From the NCBI GenBank assembly GCA_036874045.1, contig JAZBRI010000003.1, forward strand, positions 2,120,501 to 2,184,500: DNA of 64,000 bases. The letters run 5' to 3'. This stretch comes from Cymodocea nodosa. Taxonomy: Eukaryota > Streptophyta > Magnoliopsida > Alismatales > Cymodoceaceae. The translations under genes and the position numbers were made by a program. The notes under the pieces are model-generated. The model was not told where the DNA came from, ran no database searches, and saw only the letters and a list, made by a program, of their open reading frames with translations. Below, piece by piece: positions 10,801-22,800 of this stretch (the stretch's first letter is position 1; each line of letters opens with the position of its first letter).

Positions 10801-13800
10801 CAAAAAAAAAATTTTCTGGGTGGTGGTGGTGGTGTGCTGTGGCGGCCATGATGCCATACATTGTGTGGTGGTGTGTGACAACTGTGACGTGGAGGACACA
10901 GGCATGCAGATGTATGCATTGATTTCCTTTTGTAGTTTATTTAATAATAAGGTATCTACAATGATTATAAAGTAGTAAATACTTATGGAGATATGTTTCA
11001 TTTTTTATTTTCTTTCGTAATACAATGAATCAATTTTTTTCTTCATTTTACATCACATTTTATACATTTGATAAACATGGAAGTAGGTTTTATTGATTGT
11101 TTTGTACTTAATATGTTTGAAACTTCGAAGTTCAGCATGATTATTTCAAAAAAAAACTCCAACACATCGTCCCTAATATCTGTCCTTTTTTTTGATTTCT
11201 TGCTATTTTTTCTGCAATTTTTATTTTCAAATAATTAACGATGATGCCATAGTGATGTCAGCCAGTCTAGCCAGTTTACTTCTTATTGTAATTGAACCAG
11301 TTGGACTGTTGATTGAACTAGAGTGGTCAGGAAAATGATTCATTGTTCGGTCCAGTTTTGAAAACATTGCTTTGATCAATAACCAATTCTTGGTAGCCGA
11401 GTCAATCAAAATTGTGGTTACATATTTCTCACCAAGGTTTAGGGGAGGTTAGTGTACACAGGAATTCATGGAAAGAAAAAAAAAGTTTAAACTTTCCTTT
11501 TATAAGTCGTTAGTGGGCATACCAATTGACGGAAAGGAATTTTACACATTTTCGTTCATATAAAACCTTCATTTTCCATTTCCGTCGAAAACTTTCACAC
11601 CTCATGCTCGTGATTTCACCCTTATGCTCGCCCTGCCTCGTGCTTGCACTTGCGCTCACCCTCGCCCTCGCCCTTGCTGTCGTGCTCGCGTTGGTTGCTG
11701 TGCTCACGCTTGCAGTCGCCATCGCCCTCGCAGTGGCCCTTGCGCTCACTTTCACGCTTGCTGTCACCCTTGTGCTCATCGTCGCGCTTGCACTCATCCT
11801 CACTCTCACCCTCACACTCACCCTCGCGCTTGCCATTGTGCTCGCACTCGCAGTTGGCGTCGCGCTCGTAGTGGCCCTTGCGCTTGTAGTTGCTGTCGCG
11901 CTCTTAGTGGCCCTTGCCCTTGTGCTCACCATTGTGCTAACAAATATTAAATTAATTAAGTAATTAACCGATAATATTGAAAAATTAATTAAATTAAGTA
12001 ATTTCATTTAATTAAATACTTACAATATAATAATAATATTTGTTTAACACAAGTTTCAGATTAACATATCAATTACACAATTTTAGGTAATATTTACAAT
12101 TTATTTCATTACTTTTTTAATTTCTGAACATTCTGATGTGCACTAAATCCTCATGAGAATTTTAACTTTTTGAACTTTTCGGAATGTGCACTAAACCCCT
12201 ACAAGAATTCTGACATTCCAGACATTTCATTTCCTTTCCTTCTGAAATTTTCATTTCCTTTCCGTTTGAACTTTTCGATGTGCACTAACGGTCTCTTAAG
12301 GTTTACATCTATGTGTGGTAGACACCAATTTAAAAAAATTCTTTAGCTAATGTATATTACTTTTGAAGTTCTGACCTAAATGCAATTGCCTAAACACTCG
12401 CAACTTGTCAACTCTCAAACTCTTTTCATAGAGCAAAATGGAAGACTAGTGACAATAGTGCATCATGGAAGAGAGGATTGCTGAGTTACCTACCTATGCT
12501 TACAAGGAGGGTTCTAGCTGCCAGTGGGCTGTTTGCCGGATAGGCTTACTACGGCTTGTGCAGGCGATATTTATAGAGAGATGGGGTGACTTGTCCACCT
12601 TTCTTCTTAGGAAGGTATGGCTATCCATTGAGACCATGAGTAAGCCAAAACTCCTTTATGAAAAGCTAATATATTGAAGATTACTAAGGTGACCTTGCTT
12701 TTTGAGGGTAAGGCAGCTTGTCTTGAGGACTTTGCAAGTTAGGATTTGAGATTCAAAATGGGAAGAGAAGGTTTTAGTGTCTAGATTGACCTTTAATGAA
12801 TTAAGGACCTAATTCCCTTTTACTGAATATTGGTAGGATCTTATTCTTGTTTGTTCACATTTTAGATTGGGGTGCAGTTCATTTTTTTAAGTTGTTTTTT
12901 GAGCAGCTTCTTTAAAGTTGTTATATTTATGTGTTGATGTCATATTTTGACTGAAAATAACCTTTTATATTACATGCAGCACTGAAAATAACCTTTGATA
13001 TTACTTGCAGACTACAAGTCAGTACTTGAAGTGGTCAACTTTCTTGTAGAGAAATATATTGTTTCATTTGCAAGAGTTGAACCAGAGGATCGTTCTATAG
13101 CTGTAGTGAATAAGATCTTGGATCTAATGCTTTCTCTTCTGGATGTGCCTTGCATTTTTAATAACTCATCAATTATGTCAACAATTGCACATCAGTGGTC
13201 TCCTGTTTTTACTTTGGGAAGCTCAAGGTAGTTACATCAGTGCCTTGCATTGTTGTATGTGCTATAGTGTCATTGCTTCTGCAAAATCTAAATTTTCTAT
13301 GGCTAGGTTTGGCAATTGAGCAGATTCTAATTCTGTTCCAACAGATCAAAATCCTGAGTTGCACCGATTCAATTGCTTCTCTAAGCACAGATTTTAATGC
13401 ATAACTTTTAATTACGTTCATGTTATAGGTTTTTTTATTATTTTGCAGTGTGTTGGTATCTACAAAAGCACAATCCAATGCATTGCCAAACACAGCCTAT
13501 CTCTGGCATCTGAGTTTACTTTTTTTTTTGCAGTTTGATTATATTTATCAAAAAATTGATTCTGAAGGATTCACAAATGATTTATTTCTTGACTTATATA
13601 CTGAGGTATTTCTGTAGCTTTTCATTGCACCTAATTTTTTATGTCATTAATTGTTCATAAATAAATTTAGCTATTCTCTCTGCAGCACAATGGACCGTCT
13701 TATTGATTCTGCTTGTGAAGATGTTCTGTTTGTGTTAGTGACGCTTCACAGCAGACAAGTCAGACTGCAAAATTTGAAAGCTTTAGTTGAAATCATTGAT

Positions 13801-16800
13801 GTAAATGCCTCTAGAATACGTTGTTTTTTTGACACAACACTCTCTTATTGGAATCAGCTCATAAAAAGTATTATAGAGGAACAGGGGAAGTCAGATAGGA
13901 AAGTCTGCAATTCAGAGTTAACTATCTTGTGGGGGACCTTTAGATGCTATTATTTAGTTCAAAGCAAAAAGGAAGGCTCTTTATTATTAATGAATATAAT
14001 CGATTATCTCACCCAACTTCTTGCCGTTGAAACAGGCAAGCCTTTTCTTACCATTACACCTATAATATTATGAATCAATATTTATATTTCTCTGATGTTA
14101 CATCTGTTTCATTTTTTTCCTCTAGATAAAATTGCTGGTCTTCCTCGATCAATATGGCAGTGTATGCTTGGTGCAGCATTGTCTAGTTATCATAGAGTTC
14201 TTTTGGGTAGTGATGCCTTGTTCTCAGAATTAAACAGATATCTACAAATTGCTAAATTAAATAGATCATCTGAGCATGTTCTATATTCAGTTGCAGAATT
14301 TTTGGATTCTGTATTAGGGTATGAGATTCACATATTTTTTCTGGTCTGATTATTTACTATTTCAGTTTCTAACATATCAAATTTTATTTCTTTTTTCCTC
14401 ATATATACCAGGCCTACTAATGAATTGGTTGCTTCTAAAAGATTGCCAGAACTTGATGTTGACCAAACTGTTGATGCAATCACTATATTTTCACATAATA
14501 TGTCCTTGTCGAGCAAGTTGCTTCGTGTCTCAACCTTAAGAATATTGTCCCATTTTGCCCCTCTAGATTGTCAGCTATTGGCTGATGTTGAGCGTCCTTA
14601 CAAGAAGTTGAAAATGGAAAGTTCTGCATATGATGATTATTCCCAAAGCATTAATGTATGTGTTTTTCTTCCTGATTGTAATGTTTATTTTTTTGTTTGT
14701 CCCTTATCATTGGTTTATATCTGCATTTAATAATCAGGTAATAAAGTTGCTCTTGTCCATCGAATCAACTCCTCTGACATCGAACTCACGTGAAAAAACC
14801 AACATGATCTCAAGTATACAGAGAGGCCTCAATTTTGCAAAAATACATGATGCTTATTTGCCTCTTCTAACAAATGCACTTATTGGCATATTTCACATAC
14901 GGTTCAGACCTCTTTGGGAGGTTACTATTCAGTGTCTTGTTGATCTGATGAAAGGTTGCAAGAAAGTTATATGGGATATCTTCTTCCAGTGTCTTGTTAA
15001 TTGTCAATCACATTTTCTTGAACCTAACAATCAGATGGAGATGCTGATTTCTGAATATTGCAGCACTAATGAAACAGGTTAGTGCTTTATATGGATTCAT
15101 AATATCTGTTTGTCTTATGCTAAGTTTATTATCTCATGCTATGAATGAGTGGTAGAATAAGAACCAGTGAATCTGCAATTCATCCACATATACAGCAACA
15201 AAACAATAATAATCCGAGCTATAATCTCACCATGTGGGGTTGGTCACATGAATCATTTTCTTTCTAGTATTTTTATCTATTATTAAATCTTTTGTTAAAT
15301 TACATAAATTTAAATATTTTCTTACAATTTCTAATCAATTAAGTTTAGTCTTATGCCTATTTTTTAAAAATTTCTTCTACACTAATTAATTCTGTTCTTC
15401 TAAGTAATTAATTTCTTCAGCACTAATCTTCTTGTAACTGATTTCTAATCGTCTGTTAAATTAATTCCTTGGTCTCTTAAGGATATTACCACACTGCTTA
15501 AGTTGATTTTCTCTTATTTTATCTTCTACAAAATAGCTGAGTTTAATCTTGCATTTGTGGTCCTGCTGATGTGCTTTTGTATTTCTTGTTAAGAACTGCT
15601 ATGGTGTAGCCGCCTCATAAAAGACCTAACCTTCATAGGATATTTACATTTCCAAACCAAGCAATCAGTGGCAATTAGCCACCATGTTTTTGAGGGTGGG
15701 TCCTGATATATACGTAAAATAAATGAAAAAATAAATTTCAAATAAAAATTGATATTTAATTAAAATTATAGACAATAAAGTATCACTTCAAATATAAAGT
15801 TAGATGATAAGAATATAAAATTTCAAGTTGCTTCATAGTGGTTTTATTACTGTCCTCATTGACTATAATCTCATTCCATTTATATGGACAAACAATTGTT
15901 TATGAATTTATCTCTGGATGATATTATTTCCATATTATATATATCTATCGCAGTAAGAAATGAAATTAACTTCTCTCAGGTTTCTTTTTAAGAACTTAAG
16001 TATGTGTCACGATATTTTTAAGGTAATGAAAATTGAACAAATAAGTTAATATAATACAGTTGAAAGACTTTCTTAAAAAATTGGTGAGTCTTGTGATCCA
16101 GCTTGCATTATAATGGCTTTTCTGCAGCAAGTGATAGGGGTGCCATTTAGTACTCTTTTTTTATATAAAATCCCCAATCTATATAAGGGGTGGGGGCTCA
16201 ACTGAAAAACCGAGATACAAGACAAAATGGAACAATACAAAATTTAACCCTGAAAGAGGCCAAAATCTGTTAGCCCCTTCTGAAATTTCTATAGCCCAGC
16301 ATGTCCATCTGAAGCTGATTTTGAATGATTCTAGGAAGCTGGGATTCATCCATAAACTCAGCATTACACCTTTTTTGAAGTCCTAACTTAGCAAGCAAGT
16401 CAGCAAGATTATTGCACTCCCTAAAGACATGTCAGAAATCACAAACTTGATTAAAGAGAGGGACAAGATTCAGCCATACAACTTTGTTGATGGTGGTCAG
16501 GAAAACACCATCGCTAAAAGCATTAAACAGTAGCTGGGAGTCAATTTCCACACCTATCTTCCTTAGATCAAAGCCTTTGGAAACACATAGAAGAAGACCC
16601 TGAAGTAGTATCTCTGGCACAGTACTATTAATGGATCCAAAATAGCAGTAGAAAGCAAAAGTGAACTTTCCTTTTCCATCTCTGAGTGCACCACCCCCTG
16701 AAGGCTGAAACATGGGGGGTAAGTGGGATGTATGACTGCTAACTTTTAAGAAACTATTATTCCTCAGGATCCACCATGAATGTCGAAGAATGATTGGGCT

Positions 16801-19800
16801 TGAGCCACTTCCTTGTGCAACTAATTGTTATTGGAAATGAAGTAGAATAAGGGAAGAACTTGCGTGCTGAAATGAAATTGCTAGAAATGGTGTAAAAGGA
16901 ATTGTAAGCATCATAGTGTAATGATGGAAACACAGTTACTTAGGAATAAATAGGCAGAAAGAATTTTTTTCAAAATTTTAAGTGGTTATTGTGGATTGAG
17001 CTTGCCAGTTATTGCTCTATTTTATGTGTCTTGTGTTATCATAGATTGAGCTTGCCAGTTGTTGCTCTATTTTATGTGTCTTGTATTATCATGGATTGAG
17101 CTTGCTAGTTGTTGCTCTATTTTAAGTGGTATTGTATGATCATGGATTGACCTTTCCAGTTATTGCTCTTTCTTTCACCTTGACGTGAGACTCCTGTCAC
17201 TTGTTTTAATTATGCTCTCCTGTTTCTTGGTGGCATTGTCCTCTCTGAGTTTTTTCCATAGAGATTTTTGGCTGCTCCGACTTTGATCTATTCTAGAAGA
17301 TGTGGTTAGCAATTGGTTTGTTGGTATGTGACTAAATGACATAGATTTTCCAAATAACAAATGTCCATTAAATTGAAAACAATTGATGTAGTTAAGATAA
17401 TAGAATTGGTGGTTGTTTGGTCAACCATAGAAACTCTATCCAATTAGCATTAACTAGGTGATTGGTATCGAATAATTGCTAAAACATTGTGTTAGGCATA
17501 GGGTTTTGAACATACATAAAGTTGAGGCATGTGAGTAGTTCCCCATTGTCAAAGGCCAGAAAGATAACTTGATGCTGTTTAATCCATCTGCATAATGTTG
17601 GAGGGTAATAGGGCTCCAGAATTCCTCTGTAATAAAGAATATTGTATTGAGAATCCCTTTACCACGTATCAGCAGTTTATCCCATATTCTTCCAGAGGTA
17701 GTGCAGCTGAAGAAAGGATCATCAGATCTTCATTCTCCTCATGACAGAATTGACATTTGACTAGGTTTCATGGGAGAGCTTATATTTGAGAAAAAAGCAT
17801 GGCATTACATTTATTGTGAAGTTTGTAGTACTCAGAGTTGCCGATTTCTGAAAGGAACATGCAATGTTACTATTTGAAAATCCATTACTGAAAGCAAAAT
17901 TTTTATTATCTCATAAACAATAAAAATGTGAGACGTTGGACCAATTCTCATGGCTCGTTTGAAATGAGTCATTATATAGGCTTCAAATTTATCAGGTGTT
18001 AGTCATTTTTTGTATTTTTTTTCAAGGTATCAACTTGTTCACTATATTCCATTGTTGTTAAGGTGGACTCTGCGGTGCCAAGGCATGATTTGGTGATGCC
18101 TTGGAGGCTTAACTCATCTTCTCTCTTACAATTAAACTGATCTTTTGGATCCATGTGCCTATATGTGTGTTTGTGTGCATGTGCAAGTTTTTCCTTGCAA
18201 AAAACCTTAAACATTATTTGATGAAATACTACTACAAATATACATGATTGTTGATATATATATATAATTGCATATATTATTGAAATATACATATCAGTAT
18301 TGGTAAACTTCAAGTTTTGATATTATGTTGGGATTATTTAAGTACCTGAATGGTATTTAGGAAGTAACGGAGTTAAATGTATGCATAATAATTATTAAAT
18401 ATTTATAAATCTCTAATTTATGCATAGAAATTTATAAAAAATGAATATTTAAATGGGTACCTAGTCACCATCTTGTCTTGGATTCCTTAATAAGTTTGTT
18501 ATGCTCTAAGGAGCTGTTTGATAATACATTTTAGCCATGATGTTTTTCAACACATTTGAGCATTTTTCAAAAATGCTGGTGAAGGAGTTTTTTTAGGTTT
18601 AGTATTTTGTGTTCAAAACAAGTTATAAAAGCATTAATATTGTTAAAATGCATGACGTTTTCTGCTTACCGTTTGGTAATTATTTTTATGAAAACCAACA
18701 ATACACCAACTCTAGAAATGCTGAAAAAATTCTCTTTTAAATGAGGCCTAAAGGATAAGTAAACAACAATAACAAGAATCCAAATCATAATCTCACTATG
18801 TAAGGTTGGTCATATGAATTCTTTTTTTTCTATTTATCTTTATCTATAGTGAAATCTTGGGTTAAATTATATTAATTTATATTTTTCTCACAATTCTTAA
18901 TCAAGTAGTTTTAGAACTTTTGCTTCTTTTAGGCCTAAAAGATAAGTGATTAAAATAATTTATTGGACAACCTTGCATGTGTCTTGATTCTTGATATCTG
19001 CCATCAATGATGTAATTCTGAATTTCTTTTATAATTAATGCACCAATTTCTGTCTCAACGCATTTCTAATGATTTATATTTGACAATTAATGCTCATTTT
19101 ATAGTCTTTACGCCTTCAAAGCTTGCAATGTTGGATTATGTCCACTTTAAGATATTGTTTCTCTTTGTGTAACATTATTATTGAGTAGATTGTTTTCTAT
19201 GGTGTACAATGTCTTTAGATGCTTTGATGTTGGTCCATTTTGTTCTTTTGTAGTTATCAGTCTTTTTTATCTACTTGTGGTCAAGTATTTATTAATATCT
19301 TATTTCTATCTTTGTTGGAATTTTTGGGGCATATTATTATCATCATCATCGTTATTGTTATTATTATTCATTAGTTCTGTTGTTGTCATTGACATTGGTT
19401 TATTTTGTTAGCCTTTTGGCTCACTGTTCTTTTCTCTATTGAAAATGTCTATGCTAGAATACCAGATGCATCTTATTTGTTATTAATAAGATCCACCTTT
19501 CAATGACTCAAAAAAAAGTGAATGCATTTTGGTATCAATTCACCATCTTTGAAAAGGTATTGCCTTGCAGCTTTAGGTGATCTGTTCAAGTTGTATTTAC
19601 TATCTGATGCTGAGAGGACGCCTTGTGTTACTGTATTAGGACTTTTGCTTGAATCACTAAGAAAGGACCCTCATATTGTTGAATCTCACTCGAACCAATT
19701 GATAAATTTGTTCTTGAGATTTTTGGGCTATGCTGCTGATGATTTGGTCAGGTACACTTTGACACTTTGTTGTTGTTATCATGTTCATACTTTTTTTTTT

Positions 19801-22800
19801 AATGTTATTTAGTTTTCTGTTGGTGTTGGTTTTGATTGATCCTATATGACAGCATGCAGAAATTTAGTTCCCATGGTTGTAAAACAAAAGAATGGACTGT
19901 AGTTCTGACAGAATGGCTTGACTTACTAAGGTTAATGAGTAACTCTTTGTCGCAAAACAATTTCTTGAAGGATGTTTTATCAATGAGGTTTGTTTCTTTA
20001 TTGCTTTCATGAAATTTTCAAATCCTATAAATTAACTGACTGAAGGATAGTATTTGCAGTCTGCATTTTGTAGTCCATTTGCCAAAAATTATACCTTACT
20101 AAGGACTTGTTTCTATTCAGGCTGGTTAATGAGATGGATCCAAATATTCAGCTGAAAGTCTTGGATTGCCTTCTGAACTGGAAAGATGATTTTCTTCTTC
20201 CATACGAACAGCACATTAAAAATTTAATCAATTTAAAGAGTTTGAGGGAGGAACTCACAACTTGGAGTCTATCTAAAGATTCTTGCTGTATTGAAGAAAA
20301 ACATAGAACAGATTTGGTTCCTCTTGTCATCAGGATACTTGTGCCAAAAGTAAAAAATATAAAGTTGCTTTCTTCAAAGAAGGTATAATTGGGATTTTTC
20401 TGCATATTATTGTGAATCCTGAAATAATTAAAATGCATTTTCTTAGATCTAACATTGGGTGTTGTTCTATCAGCATGTTGGTGTGAATCGGAAGGCAGTT
20501 CTTTGTTACCTTGCCCAACTTGATGTTGATGAGCTTCGTCTCTTCTTTTCATTGACATTTCATCCTATATTTTTGTATAATCATAGCGCTGGAAATTCTC
20601 ACCACTCATCTGAACCAGTGCCTTCTGGTTTGGAGACATCGTCTGTTTTCTGTGGGTGTTCGACAACACTAGTTGATAATATACCTTGGAGAAAGAGATC
20701 TGGATTCTTACATTTGATTGAAGATGTAGTGAAAACGTTTGATGAATCACATCTTAAACCATTTCTTAATACTTTGGTGTTTGGTGTTGCTTGGATACTT
20801 GGTAGCTCTATCACAGGTCTTCAGAATGCACAAGGTCGTGAAATTTGCATCAATACAGCTCATTCAGCTCTTGAAACACAATGTTGCACAAGTGCCGTTT
20901 CATCTTCTCATGAGGTATGAGTTTAACCATTGGTAACTTGGTATACAAAAAGTATCTCCTTGTTTTTCATCTCATGCAAACACATATGAACTTGGGAATG
21001 TTTTGCTTATTTCCCATATCTGTATGATGAAATAAATGGTTGAAGTCTTTAAAAATTCCTAATACGGCCATAATTTTATTTTTTTAAGTGTTACTTCAAT
21101 TATCAATATTAATTTTTATAAATCTGTTGATTGATTATACCCCTTTAAAGGTATGGTTGATAAGCTGTTGAAAGACATGGCAAACAAGGTTATTCCCCAG
21201 GTATCACCTGGACAAGATACGTCATATTTGCAAGATGAAAAACACAGGTTTATATGGTTGCACCAAGGAACAAAAGGTAATGGGTTGAACAAATGGGAAT
21301 CATCATGGAAGATAACTCACAACTTGTGGTGTATACAGGCAGAGGACCGCACCAATTGAAGCTAAAGCTCAAAATGTCAACATCATTTTATCGATATATT
21401 ATGGTTTACCTTTCATAAAGTACTATCTTGTTGAAAAAGCTGTACTGGTACCTTAGCAAATGGCACATAACATTGTGAATGCTGTATGAAATGACATGGC
21501 AAAGATGTAATTAATAATGATTAGAGAATGCTTAATTGATTTTTTATGATGAATGGACCAAGGTTTAAATACAAATGGTAGTGCTTTTCAGAAAAACACA
21601 AATGGTGGACTGATGCAAATGCAATAAGGTGCCCATTTGCATGATTAGGCTTACAACTAGTCATGTAGGAAAACTCCAAAAAATGACAGGAAATATGTGT
21701 AAAGGACTGAAATGCAATAATTTTTCTATATAAATAGTAAGAAAAACCAAAGTTTAAGTTTTTTGCAAAAAAATAATAATTAAAAACCTTAAAAGACATA
21801 CTTAAATAAACAGATCTGATAGAAGATCACTTAATTAAGGCAAGGCAGCCTCCAAGGTGTGGCCTACCTTGATGACCTTGAAGAAAACATTCATAGGCCT
21901 GTACATATTCTGATATGCAAATTTGACATTGAAAAGATGTTCATCCATGTAATCATGCTTTGGATATGTGTTGTGGATATTTATTTAATTGTCAGTTAAC
22001 GATTGGAGATCATAATATTTTGTGATTATGAATGTGGTGCAGATACCAACTGTCAAACAGATGAAAGATATCCGTGCTTTATGTCTGAAGATCATTTCTT
22101 ATGTAATTGATAAATATCATGACCATGACTTTGGCACCGATTTCTGGAAGAAATTCTTTTTTTCTATAAAACCTCTTACTGAGAAACTTAAACAAGAGGT
22201 ATCAAGTAGTGACAAACCAAGTTCACTACTCTCTTGCTTTCTTTCCATGAGCAGAAATCCTGAACTTATCTCTCTGTTGGATCATGAGGGTCTTCTCCCG
22301 ATTATCTTTTCAATCCTTACCGTGAAAACCTCCAGTGATGTGGTTACATCTTCAATTCTTATTTTCATCAATAATCTGCTGAATTTGGCTGAAAATTCAG
22401 ATATAAAAGAAAACAGTTTGATAGAAAGAATCCTGCTTCCTAATTTTGATGCAATTCTCCTCAGTCTCCAGGGTTTATTCAAATTTCGCAAGGGAAATAA
22501 TAGGTATTGCATGCTTAAGCTCTAACCTTTTTATGATGTTGAATTTTTGGGAATGCTACTTGGTATCCTTATTACATGGATTTCATGTGTCATTTTTTAT
22601 CGTTCTTTTTTTGTGTTCGATACTCATTTTTTGATAAACAGTTAAATTTATTCAAAATTTCTTATTCATCTCTTTCCTTCCTTTCCAACCTTTTTATTGA
22701 AAATTTCATGTTTTTCTATTGTAAATGTAATTGCTAATGTTGTTTGAATAACTTACATATTGTTTATTGATGAAGACTCTAATATTTAACCAAGACATGG

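Larger units (their letters stand above)
10037..13010 (+). other. UTP20 intron 9 (3.0 kb)
   Basis: Exon 9 ends AAC TAT G and exon 10 begins AC TAC AAG. Joined, they read NYDYKSVLEVVNFLV, matching the plant UTP20 wording, so the intervening 2974 bases are treated as intron. It holds an exon-like ORF (10182-10327), a Mutator-like MITE (10547-11368), a hAT-like element with a GC-rich repeat core (11442-12297) and a duplicated 3' splice region (12950-13011). The stretch 12306-12949 has nothing recognised. Confidence 0.75.
15078..19570 (+). other. UTP20 intron 15 (4.5 kb)
   Basis: GT-AG, phase 1 both sides (ACA-G / CT-TTA). It holds RTE-type tails (about 15190-15560, 18765-18960), an antisense LINE RNase H segment (16140-16720), 50-bp tandem repeats (16994-17193), a probable further antisense LINE piece (17560-17830) and a CCAAGG-type repeat end near 18060. 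The parts 18310-18760 and 18970-19570 hold only AT-rich sequence. Confidence 0.75.

Noticed and set aside
11510..12007. 165-codon Ala/Thr/Ser-rich ORF (minus) and overlapping 145-, 108- and 75-codon plus-strand ORFs
   Set aside because: All are open only because a GC-rich repeat with a unit length divisible by three lacks stops in any frame. No family resemblance, and it lies inside a transposon with target duplications.
21153..21359. 68-codon ORF in UTP20 intron 19 that could pass for an exon
   Set aside because: Exons 19 and 20 already join in phase and match the continuous UTP20 protein; the ORF has no acceptor/donor pair that would keep the frame.
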